The notes under the pieces: generated by a model
The model's input: the letters and a program-made list of their open reading frames with translations, nothing else
Databases searched by the model: none
What the model was told of the DNA's origin: nothing
Position numbers and translations under genes: made by a program
In this document: positions 5,644-10,191 of the stretch, piece after piece
Numbering within the stretch: the first letter of the stretch is position 1
Layout of the letters: the number at the start of each line of letters is the position of its first letter
From: Smittium culicis
Taxonomy: Eukaryota; Kickxellomycota; Harpellomycetes; Harpellales; Legeriomycetaceae
Length of the DNA stretch: 10,191 nt
Reading direction: 5' to 3'
NCBI GenBank assembly: GCA_001970855.1
Contig: LSSN01002754.1
Coordinates: 1-10,191 of the forward strand

Positions 5644-7554
5644 CTAATAAGCACTTGGAGCGCCACCTTTTCTTCCGTCACTTATGGCATTAATAGTTCC
5701 ATCGATAAGAACACGGATCCCTTGTACAGTTGAACTGTCAGCTGCCATTTTAGTCATATTGTGCTTTTTGGCGGAAAGGCTATCAAGGATGTATTTAGGG
5801 TAGCTTGGCTCAAACTGCGTAATTTCAGGTAGCATCTGATCGTGCAATCTGGGCATATCTACAGCGTCTTTAAGCGACTTGCCGAACTCGACCATGTTGA
5901 GGAACACTTGCAGCGTGGATGTGATGATTTTAGTTCCGCCTGATGCGCCAAGGATGAATTCGACTTTACCGTTATTCTCAACGATCGAAGCTGATGTCGA
6001 AGACATAGGGCGTTTACCTGGAGCAATGAAATTGCTGGGAGATGGTGATACACCAAAAGCGTTGATCAGGCCCGGTGTGCTGAAATCGTCCATCTCATTG
6101 TTGAATATAACTCCGGTGACTGGGTCCATGACCTTTGATCCAAAGAACAAGTTGACTGTAGATGTAAGCGATACCGCCATATCGTCTTTGTCCAAAGTCG
6201 TCAGATGTGTTGTGCCGTGATCTGACTTGATATCGTTTTTCAGGTCATAGTAAGCAAACGAATGCGTTTCATTGTCTGTGATTCTGGACCTCAACTTGGC
6301 GGCAAAGTTTTTGTCGTAGCTTTTCGAAACTATTTCGGTAACGTTAACAAATCCTGGATCGCCCAGATCTGTTCGTAGCGAGAATCTAAACTTGAATGCC
6401 TCAACCATCCTGTGCACAGACAGTTCCCTGTCCTTTACTCTTTTCATGTCGTAGCCCTCCAGGATATTTAGGACTGTCGTGACTACTGACCCACTTGTTG
6501 GAGGAGATGCTGTAATCACCTTGCGCCCATTGTACGTTATCACGCCTGTTGGCCTCAGCTCAGGCTTGTAGTTCGCGAAATCTTCAGGCGTTATAATTCC
6601 GCCATTATCTTGAATAGCTTTCGCCATAGCTTTGGCCAAATCTCCTTTGTAGAACGCATCAACCCCGTGATCTGCGACTTTTTGCAAAGTATTTGCAAAA
6701 TTTACTCGCTTTCCAATTTCACCGAGTTTTAAAATGCTTCCGTCTGGTTTGAAGTACACTTGTCTCGCACCTGCATCTGCCCGCAAATCAGCTTCTTTGT
6801 CCAATAGTGCTCCTGCAAGCGATTTGCCGATAGCGTATCCTTCACGCGCCAGTTTTATAGTTGGCTCAAGAAGTCTACTAAAGCTCAGGCGGCCATGTCT
6901 CTTATGTGCGAGCTCGTAGCCGCGCAGCTCGCCTGGAACACCCGAAGCTAATCCTCCATATGAAGACAACGTATTGTTTTTGACATACATGTCTGGTGTA
7001 GCTGCTGCCGGTGCCATCTCTCTGAAATCGATCATCTCACTCTCTCCGTTTGGTTTTCTGATAACCATAAAGCCGCCACCTCCAATTCCTGATGAGTGAG
7101 GATTTAGAAGACCAATACATATAGCGCTGGATATCGCAGCGTCAACAGCAGAACCTCCGTCTTTTAATACATCAACGCCGATTTCTGAGCACCGGCCCTC
7201 GTCTGTTGCTACTGCTCCCGTTTTTCCAAATGCCTGCTTTGAGTCAATAGCTATACCTTCATCGCGGTTCTTGCTCTTACATTTAGGCTTATTCGCGCGC
7301 TTCTCAACGACTGATGCCTTAGATCTTCCTGATTTGGGGTTCAATATCCCACTATCCATATACCTCTTGTACATCTCTTCGATTGATGGCTGATTAACAA
7401 CATTGCGTTCTATAATTGCGGCAGGAGATGCGCACACGGTTATTGCGCTTATTGCCATTATTGATATGATAGCGATTTTTCTCTTGAAATTTCCGCTTTT
7501 TTGATTACTAGAATACCCTCCATATTCATGGATGGAGCTGCTTGATGACTTCAT
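5644..7554 (-). CDS. Gamma-glutamyltranspeptidase (glutathione hydrolase), membrane-anchored
   Basis: GGT cleaves the gamma-glutamyl bond of glutathione and transfers or hydrolyses the glutamyl group; fungal forms act at the vacuole or cell surface. The ORF is intronless and complete (636 aa). A cytosolic Ser-rich start and basic NFKRK precede one membrane anchor (about 27-42), giving a type II topology. The domain starts near 105. Motifs in order: RCSEIGVDVLKDGGSAVDAA (121-140), GIGGGGFMVIR, IDFREMAP with substrate-binding Arg178, GVPGELRGYELAH, the autocatalytic nucleophile Thr448 in HG-TTHLTT, NNEMDDFS with Asp489-Asp490, MSSTSASIV with Ser518-Ser519, oxyanion glycines in GASGGTKI (539-540), MPRLHDQMLP, and the C-terminal SDGRKGGAPSAY. 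The precursor should self-cleave before Thr448 into subunits of about 447 and 189 residues. No key residue is missing. ATG 7554 has A at -3 and directly precedes the anchor. The paralogue name is not decidable. Confidence 0.95.
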   Translation of the reverse strand: MKSSSSSIHEYGGYSSNQKSGNFKRKIAIISIMAISAITVCASPAAIIERNVVNQPSIEEMYKRYMDSGILNPKSGRSKASVVEKRANKPKCKSKNRDEGIAIDSKQAFGKTGAVATDEGRCSEIGVDVLKDGGSAVDAAISSAICIGLLNPHSSGIGGGGFMVIRKPNGESEMIDFREMAPAAATPDMYVKNNTLSSYGGLASGVPGELRGYELAHKRHGRLSFSRLLEPTIKLAREGYAIGKSLAGALLDKEADLRADAGARQVYFKPDGSILKLGEIGKRVNFANTLQKVADHGVDAFYKGDLAKAMAKAIQDNGGIITPEDFANYKPELRPTGVITYNGRKVITASPPTSGSVVTTVLNILEGYDMKRVKDRELSVHRMVEAFKFRFSLRTDLGDPGFVNVTEIVSKSYDKNFAAKLRSRITDNETHSFAYYDLKNDIKSDHGTTHLTTLDKDDMAVSLTSTVNLFFGSKVMDPVTGVIFNNEMDDFSTPGLINAFGVSPSPSNFIAPGKRPMSSTSASIVENNGKVEFILGASGGTKIITSTLQVFLNMVEFGKSLKDAVDMPRLHDQMLPEITQFEPSYPKYILDSLSAKKHNMTKMAADSSTVQGIRVLIDGTINAISDGRKGGAPSAY

Positions 7555-9780
7555 TCTTTTTATTTTATTTTTTTTAAATTATTATATAAATTATAACTTG
7601 ATGGTTTTTGAATCCCGATTTTATTCTTTGGAGATTTTACTATTTTACGTCTTTTTAGAGGTATTTATAAATTTCTTCTAAGCACCATTTTTCCAAAAAC
7701 AAAATTTTGTATTTTTTTTTAGAAACGAATCTTTTGGAAAGCTAATTTAGAATAACTAAAAGTAAACCAGACTAAAAATTTAAGTGCGTAAAAGCGTGTA
7801 TACATTCATCATACCTTGTTCCGTTTAAAAGAGGAAAGATGATGAGGGGGTGTTAGCAACACTAATATAATTATTTGCTTGTAACAAAAATAAATAATGG
7901 CTGAATGTAGAAATTCCATCAGGCATTATATTTTTTTATTTTGATCTAGGACGTTTAAATGCTATCATTTGAACATATCTTGACGGAATATTTACCCATC
8001 AAAGTGTAAGCTTTGTATAATTTTTTTGATAAAATAAAACTAAAATCAACAATTGATGAAACATACTAAAACAAATTATTTTGAGACCATGTGTTACACA
8101 ACTCTGAAAAGAGGTAATATTATACAGCTAATAAAATAACCAATTTAATAAATCAAATAAATATCGCTCCTGATCTGGCATAAATAATACTCAGTATAAA
8201 GCAAAATTTTATTGCTATTTTACCATCTCAATCCCCTCCTGCTTAAAATAGCGCACTCAGTTATACATAACGTCTAAATGTTCACTATTTATTTAATTAG
8301 TTTAGAAATTAGATCTATTCATTTCGCATTAACGCCAGAAAAATTCAATTAAATCGCCTATATTCCACAAAGTGCCTTTTTTTATAAATCACTTTAACTA
8401 TTTATTTACAATAGACCACATGAAATAATTTGATATAGCGATAGACTTCGTATAAAAAAATTTTATCTCAGCTTGGATTTATCATCGTGTTTGAATGAAT
8501 ATACTAGTAACTCCATTTAATTGATTACATAATACAACTTTTACACAAGTTTGAATGGTATATCTACCAACCCCTTAACTTTGATCAAAATAAAAAACTA
8601 TTTCTAATAGCACAAGATTTCAAAACTCGTTCAAAAGATAAAAACAGTAACTTTCCGAATTTACATTGAATTTGTACTATTCTTATTGGAAATGATAAAA
8701 GTTATCGACTCGAAAATAAAATTAAAATTAGTTTTTTGATAAGATGCTGGTTCTACTTCGCCTGCCACCCCCCAATTCTTACTGCTTTAACTTTGCATTT
8801 CATTTCACTTATTTTCGCTCCTATCAACGCCGTGACTCTCTTTATAACTAACTTCTCACATGAATTCTATAAAAATTATAAAAAATCTAATCTATTTAAT
8901 AATTTCAAAAAAGAATAATCGTATCCATTGAAGCTAAAGCAGATAGCTAAAGAAGCCCAAGCTGTAGATAGCTGAGATTTTAAATGAATATCAATTTTTT
9001 CCCCTAACAAACGATGTTGATATTCGTTGTGTCTGCAGAGAATATAAAAGGTTTTGATAATCTCTTAGGGGTGAGCGTTCAGATAAAAAAGATATAGGAA
9101 TTAATTATTTACTAAACGTACCTAAAAACCGTGCATTAACTCGAAATTTTATCTAGTATAATTTTGAAATCTGTCTTTATTTTTAGATAGCAATATTTGT
9201 AGAGAAATGATGACTTTTTTTCCCTTAAAACCAATGTTTTTTTAACTAAATTATGTTTCAGATTTCCTTAAAAAGTTTTATCCATAAATATATATCAATT
9301 CAAAAAATAAAAAAAGAATTGATCTCCTGCTTAGGCTAATTTGTTTTCTACGAAAATTTTATAAAAAAAAGCTTTTAAAATCTCCCAATAATACACCGGA
9401 GCATTAAATTAAAATCAAAATATTGTTTCAAAGGGCTAATGTCTTCTAAATGTATTTATATATAGATACTTGAAATGTTCAAGTTAAAATAGTAGCTCGA
9501 GAAATAAATATTGGAAATTTTGTAAACTATTATGCGCTGGATTTCGATTTAATAATTCTTCGGGTTACTCTAATAACTAAGAAAATGTTACAGAATTCGC
9601 GTATTTACCGAAGAGTATATGAGAGATTCTTTATGTAGGATTTGTTTTATATTTTTAAGTGTTACAGCGTGTAAATATTTATAAAAACTCTATAGCCAAT
9701 GAGTAAAGTTGGTAAATTTATTTAGCAAATAAAAATTTCACCTTTATATAAATAAATAATCAAGTTGAACAGTTTTTTCA
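7555..9780. other. AT-rich 2.2-kb region with no supportable gene
   Basis: The first few hundred bases are the GGT 5' flank; a TATATAA string at 7582-7588 (- strand) is too close to the ATG to be a convincing TATA box. The rest is strongly AT-rich with stops in all frames. Two things stand out. One is a richer patch at about 8745-8870 inside a frame open from 8670 to 8918 with no ATG, whose translation is hydrophobic (for example ILTALTLHFISLIFAPINAV). The other is a diverged 60-bp-offset repeat (8489 and 8549). I see no tRNA, rRNA or recognisable transposon protein here. Confidence 0.5.
8489..8588 (+). repeat. Diverged tandem duplication, about 39 bp with 60-bp offset
   Basis: GTTTGAATGAATATACTAGT... 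from 8489 and GTTTGAATGGTATATCTACC... from 8549 align over about 39 bp at roughly 70% identity by eye, both ending in a TTGAT-like word. The match could be an old duplication or chance in AT-rich sequence. Confidence 0.3.
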
Positions 9781-9783
9781 ACT
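9763..9783 (+). repeat. Inverted repeat AGTTGAA / TTCAACT
   Basis: A perfect 7-bp stem with a 7-nt CAGTTTT loop, 11 bp downstream of a TATA-like TATATAAA (9745-9752) and 8 bp before the hairpin-rich segment. It may be part of that segment's boundary. Confidence 0.5.
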
Positions 9784-9790
9784 CCTAAGA

Positions 9791-10191
9791 GTGAAATACC
9801 TTGCCGTGGTTTAGGGGCTTAAGTAGTGTACTTAGAAAAGTACACTATACTAAAATTTCACACAGCGTTGCACTATCCTTGGTCGGGGATAGTGAAGGCA
9901 ACGCGCAGCGATTCGGAGGACAGCGATTCCAGAGGAGGACCATCTAGAAACAGGAGGAACCGATTCGTTTAGCACAGTCTGAGACATTATCTGTGCACAA
10001 GTCCAGCGTTCGACAGCAATACGGAACTCAGCCGTTCAGCAGCTTATTGTAGGAGAGCCAGGTCGATCATTCCCACGTTTGGGTAGGAGCCTATTTTTTA
10101 TTAATCCTGTTAGATGTAGGCTCTGACTAGGAGCTCAATGATCTCAACGAATTCAATTTTGTTGGAACGAGCTTAATTCAATGACTGCTTG
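9791..10191 (+). other. Hairpin-rich segment: candidate structured RNA or edge of a repeated element
   Basis: Composition changes sharply here and several perfect stems occur in 400 nt. Hairpin 1 nests three helices: GTGAAAT 9791-9797 / ATTTCAC 9855-9861, TTTAG 9810-9814 / CTAAA 9850-9854, and TAGTGTACTT 9824-9833 / AAGTACACTA 9838-9847 with an AGAA tetraloop; its 3' strands are almost contiguous while the 5' side has bulges. Hairpin 2 pairs GCGTTGC 9865-9871 with GCAACGC 9898-9904 and ACTATCC 9872-9878 with GGATAGT 9887-9893. Further stems are GCACAG 9972-9977 / CTGTGC 9991-9996, ACGG 10021-10024 / CCGT 10032-10035, and GAGCCTA 10087-10093 / TAGGCTC 10117-10123. A string fitting a pol III A box (TGGTTTAGGGG, 9807-9817) is present, but I found no good B box. 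It lacks the core motifs I know for U1-U6, U3, SRP RNA, RNase P/MRP or group I/II introns. It runs off the window, so its 3' limit is unknown. The strand is arbitrary. Confidence 0.45.

Noticed and set aside
9791..9904. Known small RNAs (U3, SRP, RNase P/MRP, spliceosomal snRNA) or a tRNA
   Set aside because: The core motifs I know for these families are missing, and no T-arm or cloverleaf forms around the GTTCGA-like word at 10008-10013.
9738..10191. Hammerhead-type ribozyme
   Set aside because: The CTGATGA and GAAA core strings are not present in the required order around the stems.
1..10191. CRISPR arrays, bacterial operons or integrated virus genes
   Set aside because: The genes are spliced and eukaryotic, repeats are short slippage arrays without spacers, and no capsid, polymerase or integrase-like protein was seen.

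Overview
The window looks like nuclear DNA from a fungus, and an early-diverging lineage is my best guess. The support is: AT-rich non-coding DNA around denser coding islands; short spliceosomal introns of about 79-118 nt; a DUF3759/CipC-like domain, a family known mainly from fungi; and a Golgi pH regulator (GPHR/GPR89-type) gene, a family that many fungi keep but budding yeast lacks. I cannot name a species from sequence alone.

Layout, left to right. (1) Positions 1-253, + strand: the last two exons of a TB2/DP1/HVA22 (Yop1/REEP) ER-shaping protein; its 5' part lies outside the window. (2) 443-2491, - strand, convergent with it: a GPHR-type multi-pass membrane protein that I resolve into six exons and five introns, giving 523 residues. 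One intron appears to use a GC-AG boundary. (3) 2962-3831, - strand: an intronless 289-residue protein with a DUF3759/CipC-like domain between two Gly/Tyr/Asn/Gln-rich repeat arms, with a clear TATA box 134 bp upstream of the ATG. (4) 3832-5643: 1.8 kb with no large gene. It holds that promoter, several CCAAT motifs, three short tandem arrays and a possible + strand micro-gene (30-codon ORF at 4655-4747). (5) 5644-7554, - strand: an intact intronless gamma-glutamyltranspeptidase with a membrane anchor and a full set of catalytic motifs. (6) 7555-9780: a very AT-rich stretch with no supportable gene. (7) 9791-10191: an abrupt change to more balanced composition with several perfect stem-loops, which looks like a structured RNA or the edge of a mobile or repeated element running off the window.

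The protein genes do not form a pathway. Yop1/REEP and GPHR both act in the ER/Golgi endomembrane system, GGT handles glutathione at the vacuole or cell surface, and the CipC-like protein belongs to a family linked to stress and antibiotic response. Each appears to be an independent transcription unit. The least explained parts are the hairpin-rich right end, the repeat-flanked DUF3759 protein and the promoter-like region at 4390-4940.
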